Of a DNA stretch of 7,750 nt, positions 1 through 5,868 are shown piece by piece; the stretch's first letter is position 1, and each line of letters begins with the position of its first letter. The DNA is taken from the NCBI GenBank assembly GCA_028289725.1, contig JANQOH010000360.1:1-7750 (forward strand). The letters run 5' to 3'. This stretch comes from Alphaproteobacteria bacterium (GTDB lineage: Bacteria > Pseudomonadota > Alphaproteobacteria > UBA7887). Made by a program: the position numbers and the translations under genes. Under the pieces are notes generated by a model. The model did no database searches. It saw only the letters and a program-made list of their open reading frames with translations, and was not told the DNA's origin.

Positions 1-429
1 TAGACCGACGGCGCCGGCAACGCGTGCGCAATAGGTCTCCAATTCCGCCATGGTGGGCGCGCGCACCGGGCCGGTGGCGTCGGTCTCCATGCCGCGCAAA
101 ATTTCGTCGAAGGGTTCGCGTGGCAAGAGATACCGGATGATCGGCGCGGCCAATGCCGCCGCCACCGGATCGGCCGGGGCTTGTCCGTCATAAAGTTGAT
201 CAAGCATGCGCCGCCATCCGTCGAGGCGCGCCAGCTTGTCCGCTTCGGGCGCCGGTTCGTCCGCGATGTCATCGACTTCGCGGCAATAGGCGTACAAAGC
301 GAACATCGCCTCGCGTTTTGGGCGCGGCAGGAAACGCATCGCCCAATAGAACGACGTGCCGGCACGGCGGACCACGTCCTGCGCACGCGTCGCCGCCGCC
401 GCGCTGTCGATTTCGGCAAGCGCTACCAC
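1..429 (-). CDS. hpnD: Presqualene diphosphate synthase HpnD (partial, N-terminal 143 residues)
   Basis: HpnD condenses two farnesyl diphosphates to presqualene diphosphate, the first step of the HpnD-HpnC-HpnE route to squalene for hopanoids. The protein runs off the left edge of the window. Visible features are the family block GTSFYWAMRFLPRPKRE at residues 24-40, the first aspartate-rich Mg-diphosphate motif DDIAD at 53-57 (within YCREVDDIADEP), and GMETDATG at 113-120; the fragment ends in TYCARVAGAVGL, as expected for a trans-isoprenyl diphosphate synthase. I chose the GTG at 427-429, which overlaps the hpnC stop by 7 bases and gives the short N-terminus usual for the family. An ATG at 457-459 would add ten residues, and an in-frame stop lies seven codons upstream of it. 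Neither start has a strong ribosome binding site, so translational coupling to hpnC is likely. The second aspartate motif is outside the window. Confidence 0.92.
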   Translation of the reverse strand, partial: MVALAEIDSAAAATRAQDVVRRAGTSFYWAMRFLPRPKREAMFALYAYCREVDDIADEPAPEADKLARLDGWRRMLDQLYDGQAPADPVAAALAAPIIRYLLPREPFDEILRGMETDATGPVRAPTMAELETYCARVAGAVGL

Positions 430-1304
430 AGGCCGGCCCAAACCCCCGTGACCAGGCATACAAGCTTGTCACCGAGTCCAAGCTCGATCCGCCCGGCCAC
501 CGGATCGCCGCCGCGCAAACGGCGCGTCAGTTTGTGCGCGATCGCCACGATCACCGCGGCCTCCATGCGCATCCGCCGGTCGCGGATCAGGCCGGGCAAC
601 GCGCGCGCCTCTCGGTTCAACGCGTCGCACTCGTCAAGACAGCGCCCGATCACGTTGCGCACCGCCGGCGTCGCGAAAGGTTGGTCGAGGTCCTCGACCG
701 TGCCGCCCGCGCGCGCAAGCCAATCGAGCGGCAGGTAGACGCGGTCCAGACGGCGATAGTCGACCTGGCAGTCTTGAATGTGATTGAGCATCTGCAGCGA
801 CGCGCAAAGCGCATCCGACGCCGGCCAGGTCACGCGTGATTCGCCGTGGAGGTCGAGCAAGTATCGCCCGACCGGCGCCGCCGAGTAGCGGCAATATTCC
901 ATCACCTCTGACCAGTTTTGATAGCGCGGCTTCACCGCGTCTTGACGGAACGCGCGCAGAATCTCTGCGCCGTGGGCGGTTGGGACATTCGTTTCCGCCA
1001 TGCTTTCGCGCAGGCGCAGTGCCTTTTGCTCATTTCGTGTCGGCGTGTCCGGCGTCGCCGCACCGGTCAGGGCCGCCTCCATGGCATCCAGTTCGGCGAT
1101 CTTCTGATTCGGGGCGCGTGCGTGATCGTCCGAAATGTCGTCCGCGGCGCGGGCGAAGGCATAATAGAGACCGATATGCCGACGCAGTCGCGCCGGGAGC
1201 AGCCACGAGCCAACCGGAAAATTTTCGGTTTCACGCGTGCGTTGTGCCGCAGGCTCGGCGGCCTCGCACGGTGTGTCGGTCCGAATGTCCGAAGCTTGTG
1301 CCAA
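423..1304 (-). CDS. hpnC: Hydroxysqualene synthase HpnC (squalene/phytoene synthase family)
   Basis: HpnC converts presqualene diphosphate to hydroxysqualene, which HpnE then reduces to squalene. The hallmark block ENFPVGSWLLPARLRRH is at residues 27-43 and is followed by YAFARAADDISDD (48-60), holding the first Mg-diphosphate motif DDISD. The second conserved region is LNHIQDCQVDYR (173-184), then the RVYLP signature at 188-192. With the TTG at 1302-1304 the protein is 293 residues, close to the family's usual size. The open frame extends to a TTG at 1371-1373 (316 residues), but the extra 23 residues look non-conserved and that start lacks a Shine-Dalgarno sequence, whereas GAGCGGA lies just before the shorter start. 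No ATG is available in frame. Its 3' end overlaps the proposed hpnD start by 7 bases. It lies about 115 bases downstream of the DehI-fold gene on the same strand, so co-transcription is possible. Confidence 0.92.
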   Translation of the reverse strand: MAQASDIRTDTPCEAAEPAAQRTRETENFPVGSWLLPARLRRHIGLYYAFARAADDISDDHARAPNQKIAELDAMEAALTGAATPDTPTRNEQKALRLRESMAETNVPTAHGAEILRAFRQDAVKPRYQNWSEVMEYCRYSAAPVGRYLLDLHGESRVTWPASDALCASLQMLNHIQDCQVDYRRLDRVYLPLDWLARAGGTVEDLDQPFATPAVRNVIGRCLDECDALNREARALPGLIRDRRMRMEAAVIVAIAHKLTRRLRGGDPVAGRIELGLGDKLVCLVTGVWAGLW

Positions 1305-1418
1305 ATATCCGCTCTTCAGCTTGCCTGAACGCGATCCGTGCCGCGTGCTCCGGCACCGATCATGCGACCACAACTATTGCCGTGGAAGGGATGAGGCACA
1401 AGCCCGCTCAACCGTTCA

Positions 1419-2246
1419 TCACGGTGTCGCGTCGGCAAGCCAATGCGACAGGCCATGTCCCAGGGCGACCATCCGCGTCACCCGATAAGGCGTTGCCACA
1501 TAATGCGCGATCATGGCCCGCGCATCAGCAGGCAAATCGACGGGCTCTTGTCGGCGCGACGCAACCTGCGCGGCGGCTTGTTGCGCATGGCCGTGGACCG
1601 ATTGGATCGCCTGGTCCAGACGGCCATCCCGCCCAGGGGGCGTCAAACCTGTTTCGATCAACGACAAGAGGCCGGGCCAATGCGCGAGGTGCCGCCACAA
1701 GGTCGCGACCTCACCTTTCTCCGGGCCGAGACCGAGCTGATTGATTCGCACAATCAAGTCCCAGGTCTCGCCGTCGATTGCGTCACGCTCGCGCAACGGG
1801 CGTAAATCCGGCCAAGGCGCGGGTGGCGCCACGGGAGCAAAGTCCGCCGGTGCGCCGGACGGCTCTGACACCAGCACGCTCAAGGCGATGAGGTTCATGC
1901 CGTTCGATCGGTTATAGGCGTCGATAATTGCGCGCGCCGCGTCCAGGTCATTCGCCGTAACGTCGGCGTCGGCGAACTGCTTGGCCGTGAGTTTTTCGGG
2001 GTCCGGCAGAACCGCGTGCGCGACGACGTGCGCCAGTGCCGCGGCCGGTTGACCCGTTAGATAGAGCGGCTTGGCTGCGCGCCACACGCTTTCCAGGCCG
2101 CCATCGACGGCGACCAGCCCACGCCAGATCGAGGTGAGCATTGGGATGTCCATGGTGGCGCGGATATCGGCGAAGATTTCGGCGACGCGGCCTGTGGCAT
2201 CGGATTCGGCGATCGCGGTCACCGGATCGTAGCCAAAACCATCCAT
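1419..2246 (-). CDS. DehI-fold (group I haloacid dehalogenase family) protein, catalytic Asp apparently absent
   Basis: This 275-residue protein resembles the halocarboxylic acid dehalogenase DehI family (Pfam PF10778, from memory), whose founder removes halogen from both enantiomers of 2-haloacids using an Asp-activated water. The N-terminal half has the block TGRVAEIFADIRATMDIP (18-35), then a Trp-containing helix VWRAAKPLY (54-62). A helix with YNRSN is at 111-115, and a second-half counterpart WRHLAHWPGLL is at 184-194, matching the pseudo-dimeric layout of DehI. Against DehI as I remember it, the segment before the HWP motif has Leu or Trp where the catalytic Asp189 should be; only Glu176 and Glu179 are near. 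Haloacid dehalogenation is therefore doubtful and the substrate is unknown. The ATG is well supported by TTGAGGAG about nine bases upstream. It is the first gene of the minus-strand run leading into hpnC and hpnD. Confidence 0.72.
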   Translation of the reverse strand: MDGFGYDPVTAIAESDATGRVAEIFADIRATMDIPMLTSIWRGLVAVDGGLESVWRAAKPLYLTGQPAAALAHVVAHAVLPDPEKLTAKQFADADVTANDLDAARAIIDAYNRSNGMNLIALSVLVSEPSGAPADFAPVAPPAPWPDLRPLRERDAIDGETWDLIVRINQLGLGPEKGEVATLWRHLAHWPGLLSLIETGLTPPGRDGRLDQAIQSVHGHAQQAAAQVASRRQEPVDLPADARAMIAHYVATPYRVTRMVALGHGLSHWLADATP

Positions 2247-2327
2247 CGCAAGCGCTCCTCAAGGTCGATCAGATTTTGCCGTTTGACCGACACGAACCCT
2301 AACAACCGCCCGTCCGAAGTCCGAATG

Positions 2328-2366
2328 AAAATAGCCCCTCTTCTTTGGGGGGATGAGAAGAGGGGC
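2328..2366 (-). terminator. Intrinsic terminator (11-bp stem) ending the sRNA candidate
   Basis: The arms GCCCCTCTTCT (2334-2344) and AGAAGAGGGGC (2356-2366) are perfectly complementary around an 11-base loop. On the minus strand the stem is followed directly by UAUUUUC, a short U tract; on the plus strand no T run follows. The direction is therefore minus. It lies more than 300 bases past the Sel1 gene's stop, so it probably serves a separate short transcript. Confidence 0.7.
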
Positions 2367-2481
2367 CGTCAGTTCGGTGGCGGGGCGGGGGACAGAGGAG
2401 GGTTCCCGCCACCTTCTTAGGGAGGGTCTTTATCGCGGCCCTACTTCACCGGAGGGACGGTGTATGTGAGCCGCGTTCCTG
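2328..2481 (-). ncRNA. Candidate small RNA with repeated anti-Shine-Dalgarno loops
   Basis: Reading the minus strand from about 2481 down to 2328 gives a transcript of roughly 154 bases with strong internal pairing. A first hairpin is closed by CGCGGC (2475-2470) with GCCGCG (2439-2434), and encloses CACCG/CGGTG (2462-2447) around a UCCCUC loop. A linker carries CCCUCCCU (2426-2419). A second hairpin pairs GGUGGCGGG (2413-2405) with CCCGCCACC (2384-2376), a perfect 9-bp stem whose 20-base loop contains CCCUCCUC (2402-2395). The terminator hairpin (2366-2334) ends the RNA, and its loop holds CCCCCC. C-rich motifs complementary to ribosome binding sites are thus held in loops or linkers, as in the alphaproteobacterial anti-SD sRNAs (CuckooRNA / alpha-r14 type). 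Structure and terminator are seen directly; the transcript ends and the function are inferred. It could instead be a leader of the downstream minus-strand genes. Confidence 0.55.
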
Positions 2482-2487
2482 ATGGCC

Positions 2488-2517
2488 GGTATATTGTCAA
2501 TCGAACGTTTAAATCAA
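2488..2517 (-). promoter_or_regulatory. Possible sigma-70-type promoter for the sRNA candidate
   Basis: On the minus strand TTGATT (2517-2512) is followed after 18 bases by TATACC (2493-2488), each a 4/6 match to the housekeeping hexamers. This would start transcription near 2481, just before the first hairpin. An alternative -35, TTGACA at 2500-2495, has no good -10 at the right spacing. The AT-rich setting makes chance matches likely. Confidence 0.3.
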
Positions 2518-2559
2518 GTGTTTGTTTTGTGCGGGAGCGAAATAAAGCGGCTATTGCAA

Positions 2560-2573
2560 TCACAAGGTTGTGA
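2560..2573. repeat. 14-base palindrome (possible operator)
   Basis: TCACAAGGTTGTGA is a perfect inverted repeat with 6-base arms and a GG centre. It directly abuts a second palindrome, ATTGCAAT, at 2553-2560. It sits about 43-56 bases upstream of the proposed sRNA -35 element, a plausible place for an activator or repressor site, but nothing identifies the protein that would bind. Confidence 0.3.
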
Positions 2574-2675
2574 GCCCCCCATACAGGATGGCAGGCGCAA
2601 ATACATAATTATAACTAATTTCAGATATTTGCAGAGGTTTATGATATTAATAAATTAGGTAAGTGACAGGGATGC

Positions 2676-2698
2676 GAGCGCGGCTCAAGAACCCGCTC
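2676..2698 (-). terminator. Hairpin just after the Sel1 gene stop (weak terminator)
   Basis: On the minus strand GAGCGGGTTC and GAGCCGCGCTC pair as two 5-bp blocks (one G-U pair, one bulged G) around a very tight turn. It begins three bases past the stop codon. No U run follows, so it may act as a 3'-end stabilising structure or a Rho-assisted end rather than a true intrinsic terminator. Confidence 0.35.
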
Positions 2699-2700
2699 TA

Positions 2701-3957
2701 TCAGCCGGATTGCGGCGGCGAAATACCTGTCTCTGCTTGGTCGTCCCGGATCTCGTCGGTCACCGGGGCCTCCCAGCATTCGATCGCCGCCGCCGCGGCA
2801 CGCACTGGATCCAGCACCACTTCCGCTGGCATCGGTGGCGCCATCTCATCCGTCGCCGCGGATTCGTAGTGATAGCCATTAAATTCGAACATCAGATGGA
2901 TCAGCTCGTGGCGCAGGGCGAAGGCGGCTTGTTGCGGCGCACCGCGCAGTTGCGCCACCGCCGACGCGTTGAGGGTCGGGTCCATAATGCCAACCAGGCG
3001 GCCTTCGCGATCGACCACAGCCGCGCCGAGATGGCTCTCCCCCATTGTTCCCGCGAGCTGAAGGTAGCGCTTGTCCATGCGATGCAAGGCGGGATCGGCG
3101 ATCACCTGGGCCTCGACGACTTCGATCTCCGGTTTGCTCTTTTCGTTCAGGATGTAGCCGACGACCATGACCCGTTCGCCGACGGCCACGGGCTCGACGC
3201 GCAGGGGAAGGGGCTCGGCGGATAGTCCCGGTGCGCCGATCATCGCCAAGCCATTGAAGCCATCCACCATGACCAATGCGGCGTCGCGCGGCACATCATT
3301 CTCGAAGCGTACGGTCATGTTGGGGCAGGCGTCGATCGCGTCGGCATGGGTCAGGAACACATCGCCACCCGCCACGGCCACCGCACTGGTGACGCGCGTC
3401 GGCTCGATAAGCCGCTTCACTTTGAACTTGAGCGACCGGATGATTTCACCGGCTGCCTTTTGTGCCTCTGTAATTTGGGAAGAGGTCATTTTGCGCGCGA
3501 CGATCAGCCGATTGTTGGCGGCGTCCTCGTTGCCGGCCGTCGCGGCGAGCTCGAAGTTGATGAAAGCGTCGCGGAAAGATCGCGGCACGCCGTCGCCCTG
3601 AAAATAGAGCAGGCCGAGATAGTTTTGCGCCTGAGCATGGCCGAGCCGGCTGGCCTTTTTGTACCACTCCGCTGCCACGGCGTAGTCCTGAGGCAGGCCC
3701 AGACCCTGGGCATTCAAAAAGCCGAAATAGAACTGGGCCTCACCGATGCCCTGGTTTGCGAGATCGCGAAACAGTGGCACCGCGGCATTGTAGTCACCGA
3801 CCTGATAGGCCTTGGTCGCGGCCGCAAGCTGATCGAATTGCTCATCGGTCAGTTTCTGCTTGATATTGGCCTGCACAGCGCCCATTCCGCCGAAAAAAAG
3901 GGCGACCAAAAGGAGCGCGAGCCAAAACGCCCGCCGATGAAGGCAAAACGTGACCAT
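2701..3957 (-). CDS. Exported Sel1-repeat protein fused to a degenerate trypsin-like domain
   Basis: The 418-residue product begins with HRR and a hydrophobic stretch (about residues 8-29) ending GAVQA, which fits a signal peptide or membrane anchor. Residues about 40-147 form Sel1-type helical repeats, which normally mediate protein-protein contacts: GDYNAAVPLFRDLANQG, then AQFYFGFLNAQGLG, then AQNYLGLLYFQGDGVP. From about 190 to 330 the pattern follows an S1 trypsin-like fold. The His region is present (LTHADAIDAC, His204), but the usual NDLAL Asp region reads NGLAMI (235-240) and the usual GNSGGP Ser region reads SHLGAAVVD (308-316), with Leu310 where Ser is expected. It is therefore probably a non-catalytic binding domain. 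The ATG at 3955-3957 was chosen; a GTG at 3961-3963 adds two residues and has an AGG closer to the ideal spacing. It is divergent from the cupin operon. Its partners are unknown. Confidence 0.8.
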   Translation of the reverse strand: MVTFCLHRRAFWLALLLVALFFGGMGAVQANIKQKLTDEQFDQLAAATKAYQVGDYNAAVPLFRDLANQGIGEAQFYFGFLNAQGLGLPQDYAVAAEWYKKASRLGHAQAQNYLGLLYFQGDGVPRSFRDAFINFELAATAGNEDAANNRLIVARKMTSSQITEAQKAAGEIIRSLKFKVKRLIEPTRVTSAVAVAGGDVFLTHADAIDACPNMTVRFENDVPRDAALVMVDGFNGLAMIGAPGLSAEPLPLRVEPVAVGERVMVVGYILNEKSKPEIEVVEAQVIADPALHRMDKRYLQLAGTMGESHLGAAVVDREGRLVGIMDPTLNASAVAQLRGAPQQAAFALRHELIHLMFEFNGYHYESAATDEMAPPMPAEVVLDPVRAAAAAIECWEAPVTDEIRDDQAETGISPPQSG

Positions 3958-4007
3958 GGCCACGAAGCCTAGTTGGCCAATCCTGACAAGCGGTTAACAC
4001 CGATCAA

Positions 4008-4036
4008 TTTACCGGCGGCGGGGTGCGGCGTATCAT
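4008..4036 (+). promoter_or_regulatory. Sigma-70-type promoter of the cupin/hydrolase operon
   Basis: TTTACC (4008-4013) and TATCAT (4031-4036) are separated by exactly 17 bases and match the housekeeping hexamers at 4/6 and 5/6 positions. Transcription would start near 4043, leaving a leader of about 24 bases that contains GGGGAGG (4055-4061), a strong ribosome binding site five bases before the cupin ATG. Confidence 0.5.
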
Positions 4037-4066
4037 GCGCCCTGGATATGAAATGGGGAGGATGCC

Positions 4067-4552
4067 ATGAGTGCCGACGCCGTCCAAAAGACGCCCAGCG
4101 GAACCGAGTATGACTTCACCGTCAGCCGCGAGGAGGGGGCCGAATACGAGACTGACGGCCTGCGTGAGGAGTTCGTTTACCGCGATCTCGGCGTTGCGGA
4201 CGCCAGCCACGGCGATATTCATGCCCACGTCATCAAGGCCAAGCACCTAAACGGCGGCCACAACGGATTGCATCGCCACGTGGTCGATTTTCAGTTCGCC
4301 ATGGTGCTCGAAGGCTGGGTGAGCTTCTTCTACAAGGACAAAGGCGAGATCACCTATCGCAAGGGCGATGCGGTCACCGTGCCCGGCAACACCATGCACG
4401 AGCTCCGGGAGTATTCCGAAGATCTCGAATTGCTGGAGATCACCATGCCGGCGGTCTACGAGACGGTGAAGGAAGACGGCACCAGCATGCCGACGCCCGG
4501 TCAGAAAGTGCGGATCGAAGAACGCACGAGCGGCGCGGCCGCCGCCGAATAA
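4067..4552 (+). CDS. Small cupin-domain protein, probable metal-binding
   Basis: This is a 161-residue single-cupin protein with no signal peptide. Cupin motif 1 is at about residues 64-83 (GLHRHVVDFQFAMVLEG): His69 and His71 form the HxH pair, and Gln76 occupies the place where many cupins have a Glu ligand. Motif 2 is GDAVTVPGNTMHEL (100-113), with His111 as the expected last ligand. A three-His/one-Gln metal site is plausible and is known in some cupin dioxygenases. The remaining N-terminal region (residues 1-60) is acidic and unassigned. The gene has a strong Shine-Dalgarno sequence and starts a two-gene unit; the hydrolase gene follows after 19 bases. That pairing suggests a shared catabolic or modifying step, perhaps on an aromatic or amide substrate, but the sequence alone does not identify the reaction. 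It could also be a binding protein without catalysis. Confidence 0.82.
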   Translation: MSADAVQKTPSGTEYDFTVSREEGAEYETDGLREEFVYRDLGVADASHGDIHAHVIKAKHLNGGHNGLHRHVVDFQFAMVLEGWVSFFYKDKGEITYRKGDAVTVPGNTMHELREYSEDLELLEITMPAVYETVKEDGTSMPTPGQKVRIEERTSGAAAAE

Positions 4553-4571
4553 CCCCCCGATCGGACGAACC

Positions 4572-5459
4572 ATGAGCGACGTTCAGAGCGCCGTCTGGCG
4601 CGACTACGACCAGGCGGGGCTCGACGCGCAATACAACAACCGCAAGCGCTTCCCCGACTATATCGACCGCTTCGCCGCCTGGGCGAAGTGGAGCGAAGGC
4701 AGCCGCGCCAAGCTGACCGGCCATCTCGATCTCGCGTTCGGCGACCAGCCGACCGAAAAGCTCGATATCTTCCCCGCCGCCGGACCAGGCGCGCCGCTCT
4801 ATGTGTTCATCCACGGCGGCTATTGGTATTCGCTCGACAAGAGCGATCATTCCTACGTCGCAGAAGGCATGGTGCCCCACGGCGTGACCACCGCGGTCAA
4901 CAATTACGTGCTCGCGCCCACCGGTGACATGGACGAGATCGTCCGGCAAAACCGCGCCGCGCTCGCCTGGTTGTGGCGCAAGGCGGGCGACTACGGCTAC
5001 GACCGCGACAGGATTTACGTCACCGGCCACTCCGCCGGCGGCCATTTGGCGACCATGCTGCTCGCGACCGACTGGTCCCAATTCGGCGACGACCTGCCAC
5101 AAAACTTGGTCAAGGGCGCCTGCGCCATTTCCGGCCTGTTCGAACTCGAGCCGATCTACCTGTCGTACTTGAACGACAAGCTCAAAATGACCGCCGAGAT
5201 GGCGGCGCGAAACGCACCGGCTCTCCAAACCTATGGCTATCCCGCGTCACTCTTTGTCGTGGTCGGCGAAGACGAGTCGCCCGAATATCACCGCCAATCC
5301 GAAGACATGGCCGCCCGCTGGCACGCCCTCGGATACCCGTGCGATTACCTGGTCCCCAAAGACCTCGACCACTTCGCCATCGTCGACTGCCTCATCGACC
5401 CCGACGCCGATTTGGTGAGGGCGCAACTAACGCAGATGGAAAAAGCGTTCGCCGGCTAA
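4572..5459 (+). CDS. Alpha/beta hydrolase, kynurenine formamidase (arylformamidase)-like
   Basis: This 295-residue cytoplasmic enzyme belongs to the alpha/beta hydrolases of the hormone-sensitive-lipase/arylformamidase group. The oxyanion-hole motif HGGYW is at 81-85, the form typical of N-formylkynurenine formamidases. The nucleophile elbow is GHSAG at 152-156 with Ser154. The likely acid and base are Asp234 (VVGEDES) and His267 (DLDHFAIVD), so the triad looks complete. The N-terminus (VWRDYDQAGLDAQYNNR) also resembles that group. Family members hydrolyse N-formylkynurenine or other small esters and amides. No tryptophan 2,3-dioxygenase or kynureninase is visible nearby, so the substrate stays open. 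It follows the cupin gene by 19 bases, almost certainly in one transcript; its own ribosome binding site (CGGACG) is weak, which suggests partial reliance on coupling. Confidence 0.85.
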   Translation: MSDVQSAVWRDYDQAGLDAQYNNRKRFPDYIDRFAAWAKWSEGSRAKLTGHLDLAFGDQPTEKLDIFPAAGPGAPLYVFIHGGYWYSLDKSDHSYVAEGMVPHGVTTAVNNYVLAPTGDMDEIVRQNRAALAWLWRKAGDYGYDRDRIYVTGHSAGGHLATMLLATDWSQFGDDLPQNLVKGACAISGLFELEPIYLSYLNDKLKMTAEMAARNAPALQTYGYPASLFVVVGEDESPEYHRQSEDMAARWHALGYPCDYLVPKDLDHFAIVDCLIDPDADLVRAQLTQMEKAFAG

Positions 5460-5472
5460 CCGTTATTCGCGT

Positions 5473-5488
5473 GGCCACCTAAGTGGCC
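5473..5488. terminator. Short hairpin between convergent genes
   Basis: GGCCAC and GTGGCC pair perfectly around a CTAA loop, 13 bases past the hydrolase stop and just past the 3' end of the convergent small gene. The 6-bp GC-rich stem has no T run on either side, so it is at best a weak bidirectional terminator. Confidence 0.35.
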
Positions 5489-5494
5489 GAAGCA

Positions 5495-5773
5495 CTATTG
5501 CGTATCGATGATACCCGTGACTTCCGTAACGACGTTGTAGCCGTCTAGCTCGGTCGGCAGGCCGGCGGCGGCGGACGCTTCCTCGAGGTAGATCACGATT
5601 GCGTCGTCGCCGATTGCGTCGCGACCAATGCCGACGCCGGTGACGCCGGTGCGCTCCATGAGTTCGCCCTCATGCTGCCGCTTAACGGCAAGAATACCGC
5701 GCACAGGTGCCTCATCGCCGGGATCGTATTCGACGCCGACATCATCGGGTATGTCATGGTTCGGCGCGGTCAT
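5495..5773 (-). CDS. Free-standing copy of the protease N-terminal domain (92 residues)
   Basis: I do not know a named function for this small acidic protein. Its residues 43-92 match, motif by motif, residues 102-172 of the protease encoded just upstream: GVTGVGIG against NVVGVGIG, then a GDD-containing turn, a beta-like strand IVIYLEE against LNVYVAE, an LDGYNV against VDGFGV, and finally VTGIIDTQ against CTGIIETQ. It stops exactly at the point where the protease domain begins in the neighbour. A propeptide- or inhibitor-like role acting in trans is therefore possible, but this is inference. Residues 1-35 are variable and acidic. The ATG has TGGAG about eight bases upstream. No promoter is evident between it and the hairpin at 5831-5858, so it probably depends on readthrough from the protease gene. 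No signal peptide is visible. Confidence 0.75.
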   Translation of the reverse strand: MTAPNHDIPDDVGVEYDPGDEAPVRGILAVKRQHEGELMERTGVTGVGIGRDAIGDDAIVIYLEEASAAAGLPTELDGYNVVTEVTGIIDTQ

Positions 5774-5830
5774 GGCGCATCTCCATCGAAATCCGAGAGC
5801 CGCGATTCATGGCTCGTGCAGTCCGGGAAA

Positions 5831-5858
5831 GGTGCTGGGGCGCAAAGGCCCCAGCACC
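5831..5858 (-). terminator. Strong 11-bp hairpin after the protease gene (terminator or attenuator)
   Basis: GGTGCTGGGGC and GCCCCAGCACC are perfectly complementary around a 6-base loop. On the minus strand it begins 10 bases past the protease stop and is followed by TTTCCC, a poor U tract. It sits inside the gap between the protease and its small downstream neighbour, so it may reduce rather than abolish readthrough into that gene. Confidence 0.6.
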
Positions 5859-5868
5859 CGATCCGTGC

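Larger units (their letters stand above)
2247..2700. other. Gene-free interval with sRNA candidate and AT-rich half
   Basis: This 454-base interval separates two minus-strand genes, and I see no convincing protein gene in it. Bases 2247-2327 are the leader of the DehI-fold gene, with a Shine-Dalgarno sequence but no clear promoter hexamers. Bases 2328-2481 hold the candidate small RNA and its terminator, described separately. Bases 2482-2660 are distinctly AT-rich compared with the neighbours; they hold the proposed sRNA promoter, a 14-base palindrome at 2560-2573, and an exact TATAAT on the minus strand near 2610 with no matching -35. Bases 2676-2698 form a hairpin just past the stop codon of the Sel1 gene. 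Confidence 0.7.

Noticed and set aside
836..1744. Long plus-strand open frame (302 codons)
   Set aside because: It is antisense to hpnC and the DehI-fold gene. Its translation is rich in Arg, Pro and Ala with no recognisable domain, typical of a GC-rich shadow frame.
2456..2479. Second EcfG-like element (GGAAC on the minus strand) near the sRNA start
   Set aside because: The downstream box at the correct 16-17 spacing reads GTCC/TCCC rather than CGTT; only CGTC at spacing 15 comes close, so the match is too poor.
2514..2606. Minus-strand 30-codon open frame starting MYLRLPSC
   Set aside because: It has no Shine-Dalgarno sequence, an ordinary composition and no recognisable motif; open frames this short are expected by chance in this AT-rich stretch.
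3136..4300. CtrA-type TTAA-N7-TTAA sites in intergenic regions
   Set aside because: Half-sites such as GTTAAC near 3994 occur, but no second TTAA lies at the required spacing there or in the other intergenic gaps.
4440..5228. Long minus-strand open frame (262 codons)
   Set aside because: It lies opposite the formamidase-like hydrolase and the end of the cupin, both with clear catalytic motifs. The translation is a low-complexity Val/Gly/Arg shadow.
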